In this document: in pieces, positions 34,112-46,340 of the stretch
Numbering within the stretch: position 1 is the first letter of the stretch
Layout of the letters: every line of letters begins with the position of its first letter
Source: Isoperla grammatica
Taxonomy: Eukaryota > Arthropoda > Insecta > Plecoptera > Perlodidae
Reading direction: 5' to 3'
Assembly: GCA_945910005.1 (NCBI GenBank)
Contig: OX246748.1
Span: 9,029,363-9,093,362 of the forward strand
DNA: 64,000 bases
Made by a program: the position numbers and the translations under genes
The notes under the pieces: model-generated
Databases searched by the model: none
Told to the model about the DNA's origin: nothing
Seen by the model: the letters and a program-made list of their open reading frames with translations, nothing else

Positions 34112-34300
34112 TTGTCAAATGTGATTGTATCACAAATGGAACACACATTGTACCATCAAACCATCCAAGTACCATCAAAGTACAATCAAAACCAATCAAG
34201 AACCAATCAGAACCAATCAAGAACCATCAGAACCGTGAAAATTCCAAAAGAAACGCGGAAATTCCATCAGAACCGTCCAAGAACTGGCAAAGCAATTCCA
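34112..34300. repeat. Short degenerate tandem repeat (ACCAATCAAGA-like)
   Basis: Eleven-base words such as ACCAATCAAGA, ACCATCAAAGT and ACCAATCAGA follow one another, grading into AT-rich sequence. Confidence 0.6.
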
Positions 34301-34586
34301 CAGAAATGTGAAAATTTCTAAATTCTTCATTGACTCGGGAACCGAATCCACTCGTAGAATACTGAATTATGTTTGACACTAACGCCGTATATTGTGAACA
34401 GTTAATTAAGTCACAGACAAACGAATACACAGTACGAAGTGAAGTCAACACAGCAATACAGCCATTATATTGTTATTGCCATTTTATTGTTATTTTATAT
34501 TGTTATTTATATAAAATCAAATATAACATCTGATGAGCAGGACATATTTTGCTGTACTTTATTATTGTTAAATTCTTTTGTGTGTT

Positions 34587-34820
34587 ATGATGATATTTGG
34601 GTTTCTAAAGTCCCATATTTTGGACACTTTGGCTAATCGAGACGAGTGGGTGAAATCTACGTGTCTGAATCAGATTCATTACACATCGCGGGGGTCATCA
34701 TAAGAAGAGCCCAGCAAGGGAGCCAATGGGGAAGAGAAATCTTCCGACATTAGGGTATCCTATTGTCGCCTTCTACGCCCAGTAGTCACTCTGGGCCTAA
34801 TCTACCCCAGGCCGAACAGA
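34587..34820 (+). mobile_element. Interspersed element, epsilon type
   Basis: TTGGGTTTCTAAAGTCCCAT head A, CACATCGCGGGGGTCATCAT middle and TTGTCGCCTTCTACGCCCAG tail, ending CTACCCCAGGCCGAACAG. Confidence 0.65.
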
Positions 34821-35159
34821 TTCATCCTGGATTATTGATTTCAGCCTTCAGCCGATTCCCTTCAGCCAACCAATTTCAATTCAGATCAGTTCATTTCCAT
34901 CCAATTACGAATAAGCCACTAACTGATTATGAAGTCGAATACATTTCTTATTAGATGCGTCTTACTATACAAGACACTAAGACCACAGAAGGAGTTGGAA
35001 GATTCTTTCATATACATTCGTTGGAGGCATTTTCTAGTAACTGACACAGACGAAGAAGAGAAAGACGAAGAAGAATTAGACGAATTATCCTCAATAAGAA
35101 AAGTAAATGTTACACAGCAGGTAGGTCAAAAGGCGCAATTTTCAAGATCGCTCTCGTAA

Positions 35160-36860
35160 CAAGAACATTAAAATCAAAAAGGCGCCCATAACTACACATA
35201 GAAAAATATATACTCTTTTTTTAATTATTAATATCATTGTTATAGTTTATCGAGATACTTGACACGTTTATCGTATTATAGGTCCGTCGAATCAGAACCC
35301 CGGGGTTTATTAGGTAAACCCAGTTGAGGTGGATGACTGGGCAAAGGGGATAGTGACGATGACGATGACGATGATTCAGCAAACTATGGGACTTTGACAC
35401 CGCTGACCAAGATACTGAGATAATAGAACAGTCTAAATGGGCCGTGTTTAGTCCTTCAGATTGTTAACTGATGCTGTAATTCAACCAGCGCTCGAGTGCG
35501 CCCACAAGCTCTCATGACTCAATACATTTTGTTGATAATGTGAATTTTTCAATTAATTTCGTGACATAGATACTAACATTAAAATTATTAGTTTTGTATT
35601 GTTTATATTTTTTTATTTATTACGTATTAATTCAATGTTTTTATTTAGCTTTTAGGTAATCCAAGATTAGATCTTTTAGTATGTCAGTCATAAGATTGTC
35701 ATCAGCTTTACCTTCCATACGTATGCTACTCAGATTCACCTTGAGTAAAGCTGTTGGATAAAGATGTGAGAAAATCGAGGAAATGGAGTGAATTATTTGA
35801 AATGAATCCAAACTCTGAAATGAATCCAAGAGAACACAACAGGCTTGACCTGGCAAGCCGATGTTAGCAGACTATATGTGTATGTGTGGCTATAACCAGC
35901 CCTTGACAATGTTTATTTTGAAAACAGGTATATGAAATAAATATTATAAAATGTTGTACATTGTGGGGAAATCGCAAGAGTAGATTACCAACCTTCAACA
36001 AGCTCTGCTTCTAAAAACCATCTGAAGATAGTTATGGGCTGACCCCACAAACTCAAACGAACACTGTACGCTAGCTAATCGTCAATGCTTTTCGTGAACG
36101 TCTCATATTTGCAACGATGCTAATCGAATCAATAAGATACATCCAATCGTTCGGATTTTGACCAGCACATGTATGGTTCATATTGTAAAATTTTAAATTA
36201 ATTTCAAAACATTGACATGGCCATTATTATATGTTTTGAATTATTTATTTTAATTTTATTTAATTATTACTTGCATGTTATTTTTGTCACAGAGTGTTTC
36301 AGTCAGTCGTAATATTCTCATCAGCTTTATATATATCACAATATTATTTTATTATTTATTATTGCCAAAATCGGTTCATCACAACCCGTAACCTCTGGAA
36401 TATCTTTTGCCTCTGTCGTACAGAGTTCCGCCCCTCCCCTCGAGAGGCCCAACTGCTGGCGCACAACCAGGCTCTCCAGGATTTTTTTTTAGGGACAATT
36501 TATTTTAAAGGGACAATTTTTTTAAGGGACATTTTTTTTCCAGGAACAAATATTAATTTAAACTCCCAAACCGTCGAACTACTACCATACAACAAGCAAA
36601 CAACTGTGTTACCACAACAATCAACTGTATCAACAGTCAACAGGGAAATAGTCAACAGGAAACAGCCAACAGGAAACAGTCAACAGGAAACAGTCAACCC
36701 CAACCATCGAACATCAGCGGCCTTCATGACCTCATCGGTTCCTATACCGAGTCAATATCCACATTGCCCAATGTATCAATATGCCACAAACCGAATCACA
36801 ACGAGTAAAGGTGTTTGCCATAGAAGACTGCGAGAGATCTAGGTTAATGGAGTGGATTAC
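35160..36860. other. Gene-poor stretch
   Basis: AT-rich. A 100-bp segment at 36001-36095 (CCATCTGAAGATAGTTATGG, GCTAGCTAATCG) has a diverged copy at 37456-37545. CAACAGGAAACAGT-type words repeat at 36640-36705. No gene supported. Confidence 0.4.
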
Positions 36861-36861
36861 T

Positions 36862-37035
36862 GGGTTGATTGATTGAATGATTTATAACGCTTAGAACAGC
36901 GAGGGTTATTCGCGCCTCAAAGATGTATATAACTAGTATATTTTGAAAACAGTTAAATTAGAGCGATAATCGGTAGCCAAAAACATTGCCCAAGTCGACA
37001 TATGTAGATGATCATAGTCATAGTCAGTAAAACAT
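36862..37035 (+). repeat. Dispersed repeat (GGTTATTCGCGCCTC family)
   Basis: AACAGCGAGGGTTATTCGCG, CCTCAAAGATGTATATAA and TATATTTTGAAAACAG match 57118-57280 with divergence. A shorter piece is at 19316-19350. Confidence 0.55.
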
Positions 37036-37107
37036 AGCCATGGTCGATATGGGAATCATTTAATCGTTGTACCATTAAAACAGTGCGTTAAGTAGGAAAG
37101 ACAAAGA

Positions 37108-37277
37108 ATGATTGATTAATGGGGCTTAACGTCTCATATTTTTGCAACAATGGCTAATCGAGACGATGAGCGGGTGATAATGAAGATGAGAAAGATGGTG
37201 ATGACAGGGTCTCCTTTTGTCGCCTCTTACGACTAGCAGAGTCACTCTGGGCCTATTCTTCCCCGGGCCCAGACGGG
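37108..37277 (+). mobile_element. Beta-type element with clean internal deletion
   Basis: Beta head to GAAGATGAGAAAGATGGTGA joins directly to CAGGGTCTCCTTTTGTCGCC and a complete tail. The whole middle module is missing. Confidence 0.78.
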
Positions 37278-37978
37278 CGAAAGACAAAGAAGAAATGGGA
37301 GAAGAGAACATGACCGCGTTCTGCAAAGCGATGTTATCCATGACTATATGTCCAAGAATATTGGTGGCTGTAATTTACCACTCCTAGAACCAAATACATA
37401 ATATGAAATGTAGTCTGCGGGTCTAATTAAAACCACAAGTAAACCATCCATCCAACAACTAGCTCTAGTGCTAAGACCATCCTGAAGATACCGTCATGAG
37501 TAGATCCCACAAAAACAAAGAAACACACCCACGCTAATCGTGAATGTTGTATACTCAACAAGGTCATAAAACACCAGCCCATCAGTCAGTCTCTTACGAC
37601 AGGCAGAGCTGTGCTGATCCTGTTCTGTTATAACATTTTTAATTGCGTGTAGTTATATGTTAATTTGTGTTGATCTTAGTATATGTTTTGTATTATATTT
37701 TTTTTGTAATATCGTCACTGTTTTTCTCTCAATAGATGTCACCAGTAAGAGGAACCTAAGACAGGACATCGGCCTTAAAGTGGTTGACAAAACGAGTGAA
37801 ACGAAAAGAAAAACAAAAGAAAAAATGACAGAAGACAATAGTATACAGTTACGTGTAATCTTCCAAAAAATATCTGTCATAATTTGTATTATTATTATTT
37901 TTATTATTTGAATGCACAAAACATTGATTTTATATCAGTGCTATACAAAATTATCATTATCAGCAAGCAAGAAAGCGC

Positions 37979-38224
37979 GGGGGGGGGGGGGGGAGGGGAA
38001 AATAATTGACTTGATTGTTTGATGTAAGGATCTAAGTTATTTAACATAATATGCTTAACGGCTGGAACAAACATACTACATAAACCCTCAAGGAGTGATG
38101 ATGATTGATTAATGGGGCTTAACGTCTCATATTTATGCAACGATGGCTAATCGAGACGATGAGCGGGTGATAATGAAAATGAGAAAGATGATAATGAAGA
38201 ATAAAGCAACATCCGAATCAGCGA
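37979..38224 (+). mobile_element. G run and beta head-only copy
   Basis: A 15-bp G run (37979-37993). Then a beta copy at 38102-38224 stops abruptly after CACATCCGAATCAG-like sequence (AACATCCGAATCAG). Confidence 0.65.
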
Positions 38225-38375
38225 CATAAACCCTCAAGATCAAGAACTGATCTCTAAGAGAAAACCACTTTGGCATTATTTTACTATTTACTATCTGTTG
38301 TCTTACTGAGAAATCGATAACAAGTTCCTTGTACTATGTACGGAAGTATATTACTTTACAGGCTATTGGGTGGAA

Positions 38376-38545
38376 AGGATTGATGATTGATAGTGGGCTT
38401 AACGTCTCATATTTTTGCAACTTGGCTAATCAAGACGAGTGGGTGAAATATGAAGATGGGAGGGTGTTCTGGAGGAAAGGGGTCAGTAGGGAAATAGTAA
38501 GACTACCATTTGATCGCCTCTTAAGATTGGCAGTAACCCTGATCG
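38376..38545 (+). mobile_element. Composite element: head A with delta-like tail
   Basis: GGGCTTAACGTCTCATATTT head, GGAGGAAAGGGGTCAGTAGG, then GATCGCCTCTTAAGATTGGC. This is another head and tail combination. Confidence 0.55.
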
Positions 38546-38659
38546 AAGAGTTGGTATAAAAGAGAGTAAGAAGAGACACTGAGACAAAAAAGGGTAAAAT
38601 TGAGAAAGATCTTCCGAATCAGAACGTGTGATTACGCGAGGAATGAGAGCCCCATTGCG

Positions 38660-39055
38660 GGCGCCATTGTCACCACAAGAAGGAACCCACCACGAGAAAA
38701 ACCCACTACGAGAAGGAGCCCATCCCAAGGAGGAACCCACCACGAGAAGAAACCCACCATGACAACGAGCTATACACGAGCCCATCTCGAGAAGGAAACT
38801 ACCACGAGAAGAAACCCACCACGAGAAGGAACCCACCACGAGAAGAAGTGCACCACGAGAAGAAACCCACCATGACAACGAGCTTACCACGAGCCCATCT
38901 CGAGAAGGAAACTACCACGAGAAGAAACCCATCACGGAAAACAACAAAAGAAGGAACTTACCACGAGAATGAGCCCACCACGAAAAGGATTCCACCACGA
39001 GAAGAAACCCACCATGACAACGAAAAAATGAACCCACCACGAGAACGAGCCCAAC
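38660..39055. repeat. 17-bp minisatellite
   Basis: Units CACCACGAGAAGGAACC and close variants, with a 113-bp higher-order repeat (GACAACGAGCTATACACGAG at 38761 against GACAACGAGCTTACCACGAG at 38874). It begins inside a copy of the GCGGGCACCGGTCACCACGA dispersed element (38650). Confidence 0.85.
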
Positions 39056-39092
39056 ATGATCGGTCGCTGATTCGAGACGGAAAGACATCACT

Positions 39093-40135
39093 ATGCAGTG
39101 CAAGAATACTTTATGCTGACAGAAACCAAAGATCAAATACAGTATGGTGACTGGGTGGTCAGCTCACTGCCATCTCTATGCAGTGCAAGAGTACTTTATG
39201 CTGACAAAAACCAAAGATCAAATACAGTATGGTGACTGGGTCGTCAGCTCACTGCCATCTCTATGCAGTGCAAGAGTACTTTATGCTGACAAAAACCAAA
39301 GATCAAATACAGTATGGTGACTGGGTGGTCAGCTCACTGCCATCTCTATGCAGTGCAAGAGTACTTTATGCTGACAAAAACCAAAGATCAAATACAGTAT
39401 GGTGACTGGGTGGTCAGCTCACTGCCATCTCTATGCAGTGCAAGAGTACTTTATGCTGACAAAAACCAAAGATCAAATACAGTATGGTGACTGGGTGGTC
39501 AGCTCACTGCCATCTCTATGCAGTGCAAGAGTACTTTATGCTGACAAAAACCAAAGATCAAATACAGTATGGTGACTGGGTCGTCAGCTCACTGCCATCA
39601 CTATGCAGTGCAAGAGTACTTTATGCTGACGAAGACTAAAGACAAAATACAGTGCGGTGACTGGGTGGTCAGCTCACTGTCAAAGTCTTTATGCAGTGCA
39701 AGAGTACTTTATGCTAACGAAGACGAAAGACCAAATACAGTGCGGTGACTGGGTGGTCAGCTCACTGTCATCTCTATGAAGTGCAAGAGTACTTTTTGCT
39801 GACGAAGACTAAAGACCAAATACAGTGCGGTGCCTGGGTGGTCAGCTCACTGTCATCTCTATGCAGTGCAAGAGTACTTAATGCTGACGAAGACTAAAGA
39901 CCAAATACAGTGCGGTGCCTGGGTGGTCAGCTCACTGTCATCTCTATGCAGTGCAAGAGTACTTAATGCTGACGAAGACTAAAGACCAAATACAGTGCGG
40001 TGCCTGGGTGGTCAGCTCACTGTCATCTCTATGCAGTGCAAGAGTACTACGAAAGACCAAATACAGTGCGATGCCTGGGTGGTCACTGTCCAAAGTTACT
40101 ATGCAGTGCAAGAATATGTCATGCTGGCAAAAACT
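39093..40135. repeat. 85-bp minisatellite, about 12 copies
   Basis: ATGCAGTGCAAGAGTACTTT starts units at 39093, 39178, 39263 and onward. The first six or seven are nearly identical; units after about 39600 diverge (GTGCGG for GTATGG, indels). It follows the 17-bp satellite directly. Confidence 0.9.
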
Positions 40136-40329
40136 CGGAGCCAATTCTTTGTGGTGACTCACGGTCAGCTCACAGACCACACATCTCAACACACTTCAAC
40201 GAGGCAAGGAGACTCCTATAAATCCAAGGACTTATATAAAATTAGGTACATTGTATTAAACTATAATATTACTTTTTTTAAAATGTTGTTGTTTTTGGAC
40301 GTACTTTACTGCTACTTAATATGACGTAT

Positions 40330-41400
40330 GCGCCCTCTTTGCGGGCACCGGTTACCACGAGGAGAACCCCACTTTGACAGGTGGGACAAAAACAATGTAA
40401 CTGAAATGAAAACTTAACTCATCTCATTGATTCGATGCGCAAGTCCATGCACTCTAGCATATTGAAGCTGTCACAATAGCAGACCCAACAATGCATTTCC
40501 GTCTTATTTGGAATATTTCGAAGCTACAGACACTTTTCTTTCGGCTTGGATACTCTTCCCATTGAAACCGGGATAATGTTTACTTAAATCCAAAATAATT
40601 AGTAATCAAATTTAACAATTATTAGATTTCCATTACATTCCATTTGATCTTCAATTGCTATTTTACAAGAGGATATTACTTTTCCACCTGTATTTTTATA
40701 CTCTTTTTTTTGTAAAGAATAAATTATGGATACCAATTTTGTAAAAAATATAGAAACCAGAATAGAATGTCAGTGAACATTTATAAAATTGAGTAATAAT
40801 GATACGTTAGACATATTCTATTCCAGACCTAACTTACAGTCAGGGTGAACGGTTTGTTAGAAATAGACATTGGGAATTAAATTGAAGAATTTAATGAGTG
40901 CTAAAGTAAAATGGAAGCGTCTTATTTGCTATGGACCTGCGACAGGTAGGGCAGTCTTCAGAACGAAACCGAAACTGGTATGGCTTTACAAACAGGCAAG
41001 TAACATACTTTAAACTCAAACTAATCATAACAATTCCAGGAAATATCTGTGGGTGTGGGTGAGTAGGGTAACCACAATCTGAAAACAAAAAACACACGAG
41101 TGAAGACTTGGACGGTTTATATCACTCAAGATTAGAAGAAAAACAAAGAAGCAAATTTATACACAATCTATAGATCACTGGCAGTTGTAAGAATTCAAAA
41201 GTTTCATCAATAGAAACTAAAAATAAACAAACGTGTAGTATACAAATTGAAACGAAGATGATTGACAAGAAGTAGGACACCCAAAAAGAAAACGCCTTGA
41301 CGAGCTCTGGACAAAGCGTTTGAAAACGAAAATACGGGAGGACTTGGACGGTTTTTAACACTCGAATACAATGGAAAGGATCTTGGGCTAAGTACACTTG
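40330..41400. other. Gene-poor stretch
   Basis: Starts with a GCGGGCACCGGTTACCACGA element piece (40335-40385), then AT-rich sequence. GACTTGGACGGTTT recurs at 41105 and 41343. No gene seen. Confidence 0.4.
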
Positions 41401-41402
41401 TT

Positions 41403-41490
41403 AGTTATAGTTTATAGATACAGTTTATAGTTTATAGTTTATAGTTTATAGTTAATAGTTTATACTTTATAGTTAAAGTTAAAGTTATAG
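41403..41490. repeat. Short tandem repeat TTTATAG
   Basis: AGTTTATAGTTTATAGTTTA and variants over about 90 bp. Confidence 0.8.
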
Positions 41491-42256
41491 TTTCATCAGT
41501 AAAAAAGTAATCTAGGAGAAGCACACAAAATGAAGTCTACAAAAAATAAATCTCCTCAAAGTGAATCCAGTGGAGTCTTCAAAACAGGGACACAAAATGA
41601 AGAGAAGACCATTTAGATGTAACTGGTGTGGCAGATATATCCTTCCTTTTCATTTCTCTCTAAAAAGAAAAAATGGTTCTTTGAAATATTGGGTAATTTA
41701 GTAAAAGTGTAAATTTGTAATTGGATTTCGATTGTTTGGTAGTATTTAATTATTGATACTTTATTTTATTAATTATTTCCCCGTGGGGTAAATTCTACCC
41801 TCTACTCAAATGGGGTTCTCAAAAGCAGCAAGGATGTGCATTATAGACGAAAAACATAAGCCGCCTGGGCCGACGCGTATTAGAGCCCGGGTCTAAGCAG
41901 GGTTATATAAACCGAAGAATGCTTTGTAGAGGAATTACTCCTACATGAGTAAATTTCTTGCTGGAGGGAACTAGAAATATTACATTTTCTTCACACATTT
42001 GAGAGTCCTTGCTGACATATTTGTATATGACCCTTCGAAAGATAAGTTTTTACGAATTACATTTTTTACGAACTTACTTTGTATAGTTCTGTATACAAAT
42101 TTCGACTAAAAGTATGTAAATGTGTTATGAAATTTAGTTTCAATATTAGTTTTGATTTCTGAAAATAGTAATATACTTTTGACGACTTCAGTCACCCAAA
42201 CCAAACACCGTCTTCATTCCTCTGCCGGATTTACATCGAACTTAAATAATCAATTG

Positions 42257-42727
42257 TTGAGTTGATTATTTATTGTTTAACGACGTTCTTTTAAATTAAG
42301 TTACACGACTTTAAGGGTTTTTAGAATAAAGGGAAAATTGAAGGACCTCATTTCGTCGACTCTTACGACTGACAGAGTCACCCTGGGCCAAATTCTACCC
42401 CGGGCCCAGACGGGGTCCAAGTCTTCGTCCAAAACAAATGATTGATTAATGGGGCTTAACATCTCATATTTTTGCAACAATGGCTAATCGAGACGATGAG
42501 CGGGTGATAATGAAGATGAGAAAGATGACGATGAAGAATAAAGCCACATCCGAATCAGATCCATTGTACGTCGTGTGGGTCGTCATATGGGAGTCCAGCA
42601 AGGGAGGGCAGGGCCAAGTGGGAGGAGAAATATTCAGTGGGACATTGGGGGAGGGAAAAGGGACAGGGTCTCCTTTTGTCGCCACGTACGACTAGCAGTC
42701 ACTGGGCATTTTCTTCCCCGGGCCTAT
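42257..42727 (+). mobile_element. Delta copy followed by full-length beta copy
   Basis: Delta at 42257-42413 (GTTTAACGACGTTCTTTTAA to CCCCGGGCCCAGACGGGG). Beta at 42440-42727 (TTAATGGGGCTTAACATCTC to TTCTTCCCCGGGCC). A beta head-only copy follows at 42796-42905. Confidence 0.8.
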
Positions 42728-43180
42728 GAAATTGGAAAAGCGGAATAAGAACAAATACCAGTAACGCAAACAACATTGGGTAAAGAATGAGTTCGATTGA
42801 TTGATTAATGTGGCTAACCGTCTCATATTTTTGCAACAGTGGCTAATCGAGACCATGAGCGGGTGACAATGAAGATGAGAAAGATGACGATGAAGAATAA
42901 GTTCAAATTGTGTTTTCTTGCACCCACGTATTCCCTCGAACACCATTATAAAAACCAACATAGGTGACGTGTCGAGGACTGATTGATATTGACATCATAC
43001 ATGAAGTCCCATTCCACGCTATCAATGTCAATATCATATACCAACGTAGAGCCTATCCCAATCAAGAGGTTAATGTTATGCGTGGGTACCGAATCACGAT
43101 ACGCTACAAATACACTAGAGACCAGTATCGAAGACAAATGATGGATTCAAATATTATTATTCGTCATTGTTTATTTTATT

Positions 43181-43322
43181 TCTATTTAATTAAACTTTCT
43201 TAAAAATGATTGTTATTATTTCACCCTAGGATTCATTCTACCCCCTTTATTTCTATTTAATTTATCTTTCTTAAAAATGATTGTTATTATTTCACCCTAG
43301 GATTCATTCTACACCCAACCAA
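43181..43322. repeat. 71-bp direct duplication
   Basis: TCTATTTAATTAAACTTTCT at 43181 and TCTATTTAATTTATCTTTCT at 43252, with ATTTCACCCTAGGATTCATT in both. It includes a degenerate piece of the tail. Confidence 0.8.
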
Positions 43323-43618
43323 TAGCCACGTTAGGATATATGGAAGACCTATTTGCATCTTTTAATACACACAAGGCCGTAGTGTGTTATAATTTAAATA
43401 ACAACTATATTTTAATTATAATAGCAAATATTATATGTCACTGTGCGAAGACGACACAATAATATACAAGGTGTCTGTGACACAGTTTTGATACGAAACG
43501 TGGCCTCTCAACTCTTTTTGGCTTAAGCCCATGAAGTCGCTAGATGCGTCGAGGGAGAAAATTTCTTGCACATCGAAATTGAACAAGAGGTTTTAAGGGG
43601 CTCCCGGTTGATTGAATG

Positions 43619-43831
43619 ATTGGTGGTGTTTAATGACGGACTCGACAGCTTAGGTCATATGACGTCTTCCGAATCTGGTCCGCGTCATAAGAGAGTCCAG
43701 CAAGAGGGCAGGGCCATGTGGGAGGAGAAATCTTTAGTGGGACAGAGGGGGTGAAGGGACAGGGTCTCCTTTCGTCGCCTCTTACGACTAGCAGGGCACT
43801 CTGGGCCTATTCTTCCCCGGGCCCTGACGGG
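43619..43831 (+). mobile_element. Interspersed element, gamma type, full length
   Basis: GTTTAATGACGGACTCGACA head B, GAGAGTCCAGCAAGAGGGCA middle, CTCTTACGACTAGCAGGGCA and TTCCCCGGGCCCTGACGGGG tail. Confidence 0.8.
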
Positions 43832-44449
43832 GACTTCATTTCGGGGCAAAAAGATGGCACGAGTTGTCTTGACCTTAACGTAAAACAAACCATGTATTTA
43901 CATCCTAATAGAAAACAGGAATAACACGAGATGATGATATTTGCAAGGGGGGCAGGAAGGGGGGGCGCCCAGTATCAATATCAACAAGTCCATCGCTCTT
44001 CTCTTACCGGGTCGAACTTGTAGTCAGATCAGAATGAAGACGTCTCGAATGAACTCTCGGCCCAAATGGGATGGTCCTTGCCTCAAAGCACTGTCTCGAA
44101 CAACACATGAACTACAACCTCCAACATTTATCCTGGCAGAATTTATCTTCGTCTTCAATAAACTTGACCGATTGTTAGTTTTGTGCGTTCCACGTACCAA
44201 AAGGGAGTACGAGACACTGTAGAGAGTAGAGCGTAAAGAGTATAGCGCTAAGAGTACCAAACAAGTACGAGAGAGATATTAACTACAGCTTAGTTTAATT
44301 TATTATTTTTAACAGTAGTCTCACTTATCTGGGGTCGTTAGGAGCGGCGAGTCCGAAAAAATTAAAAAACAACTAATTTGAAAAGTTGTCTTTTTTTATC
44401 ACTGTATTTAATTTGGGAAGGGCAAAAACATATTGGTGGCTCTATTCGA

Positions 44450-44545
44450 TTGATTGATTGATTAATGGGGTTTAACGTCTTATATTTTTGCAACAATGGC
44501 TAATCGAGACGATGAGCGTGTGATAATGAAGATGAGAAAGAGAAA
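44450..44545 (+). mobile_element. Beta head-only copy
   Basis: GATTGATTGATTAATGGGGT to GATGAGAAAGAGAAAGAG, then unrelated sequence. Confidence 0.65.
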
Positions 44546-44559
44546 GAGACTGTGGTCTC

Positions 44560-45420
44560 TGTAAAATATTAAAAGGTTATAAGGTGTTTTGAATGTGAGA
44601 AAGGTAAAGTCCAAAGTCTATGATCAGGCAACAACCAAACTCAAAAACACCCGCGTGTTTCTCGAAACCAACCGAATGGGGGGGTTGGGGGGGGGAGTGG
44701 GCGATTTAAGAGTGGGTGGTCTTCCAGAAGTAAGCTTTTGTGTCGTCGTAACAGAACTTATCACCTACCTCAAAGTAAATCAAGAGAAAATTGTTTAGTG
44801 TTTCCACCAAGTAACAATAAAACTTGCAGTAAATGAACGAAAATTAATCACGACATTGAAAAATCAATCAACATCATCAAATCAAAATCACAGTAACGTA
44901 CTTATTATTATTGTTATTCCTTGTTGTATTACGACGTAGGCTACTCGTTTGATATGTCTGTTGGTATTTATTTATGACCAATGTTTTTGATTTGATAGTT
45001 TTAGTTTTTAGGTATTTATATTTTCTTTGTTGTGTAATTAACGTTTGTTATGTAGTGATTATATTTTTCGGGTTACCACGCACATTCTGTGTAGAACGGT
45101 TATGCTCCTTGTCATTATATTTCTATGCCAATAAAATAATAAATAATAATTATAAAATGTATTGTAGTTTGCCTGCTCCATGACAGGACAGCATGGCCAG
45201 TGTAGGGTTATAGGCATGACCATTGACCATTACCCTCTTTAGCCAATTAGTTCAGAAGTCTGTTGCATTGCGAGCTTAGAGCTTGGAGCTTAGAGCAGGC
45301 TCTGAGCAGTTGAAGCCACGTGAAGAATACCTGGAGGCCGGCAACCAGCAATACACCCTCTCAGCGCAGCTCAGAGTCGGCGGCGGAGCGGTGAACTAAC
45401 ACTGACCGCCTGCACAGACC
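44560..45420. other. Gene-poor stretch with a GC-rich patch
   Basis: AT-rich to 45180. Then 45240-45420 is GC-richer, with GAGCTTAGAGCTTGGAGCTT and GCGCAGCTCAGAGTCGGCGG. A tail fragment adjoins at 45425-45492. No frame supported. Confidence 0.4.
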
Positions 45421-45679
45421 AGTAGTGATTGTCTCGCCTCTCACGACTGGTAGAGTCACCCAGGGCGTATTCTACCCCGAGCCCAGACGAAGACAAAGTA
45501 ATAATATATAATTTAAGTTCCAATGCCAATAAATTCGGAAATAATGATGTGGTAATATCGAGGTAATAATTTTAATAAGTACTTGAAATAAATACATAAA
45601 ATATGATCATTATGATGTTATTTTGGTCAATTACACATCATGACTAATACACAAATACACATCATACACTACATTACAT

Positions 45680-45852
45680 GATCAATTACACATCGCGGGG
45701 GGGTCGACGTAAAGGAATCCATCAAGGGAGGCCAGGCCCATTTGGGGGGGGGGGGGGGAGAAAGTGAGGCAGAGGAGGGAAAGGGACATGGTCTCCTTTC
45801 GTCGCCTCCTACGTCACCCTGGGTCTCCACTCTACTCCGGGCCCAGACGGAG
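45680..45852 (+). mobile_element. Middle and tail of an interspersed element with G run
   Basis: ATCGCGGGGGGGTCGACGTA, a 15-bp G run (45744-45758), GGTCTCCTTTCGTCGCCTCC and CTCCGGGCCCAGACGG. The head is absent. Confidence 0.65.
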
Positions 45853-46100
45853 CTATTATATGTATGTATAAGGGATTTAATTATTACTTGTGTGTACAAA
45901 AACTATGCTAACAAAACAAGCATTATTTCCAGTTATGTATTTCAGAACTATCTGTGTTCTACCAGTTCTTCACTACTGCGCCAAGAATAAAATTACATTT
46001 AATGAATGAATGGTTCGTAATATAATCTAACGGATGGAACACTGACGATGACATAACTGTTCGGGTACAGCTGCACAGTAGTTTGATTTTTTTTTTTTTA

Positions 46101-46340
46101 TGCTTGACGCAGCATCTGCCAGTATACCCGTGAAGGCCACGTCGACATCCTGTCCCGTGGTGGAACAAGCAATGCGAAGTTGCGATTAAAGCCAAAAAAG
46201 CTGCATTCAAGCGCTTTAACATCTATCCGACGGCATTTAATTTGGAAATACTTCGACGCAAGAGAGCTCAGGCGAGATACATTGTAAAGCAGTAGTTTGA
46301 TGTATTGAAGAAATACATCAAGTCAACGAACGAGGCTTCC
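46101..46340 (+). pseudogene. LINE ORF2 relic (Jockey/CR1-like linker between endonuclease and RT)
   Basis: From 46152 the frame reads VPWWNKQCEVAIKAKKAAFK, then a Phe-Asn-Leu-Glu stretch and RRKRAQARYIVKQ. This PWWN and ARYIVKQ pattern is typical of the region before reverse transcriptase in Jockey/CR1-type non-LTR elements. It is broken by TAG at 46293, continuing in frame as FDVLKKYIKSTNEAS. A frameshift near 46125 separates an upstream AASASIP piece. No other ORF2 parts are adjacent, so it is a dead fragment. Confidence 0.7.

Noticed and set aside
36294..36842. 182-codon frame
   Set aside because: Low-complexity and repetitive (CAACAGGAAACAG), no domain recognised and AT-rich surroundings.
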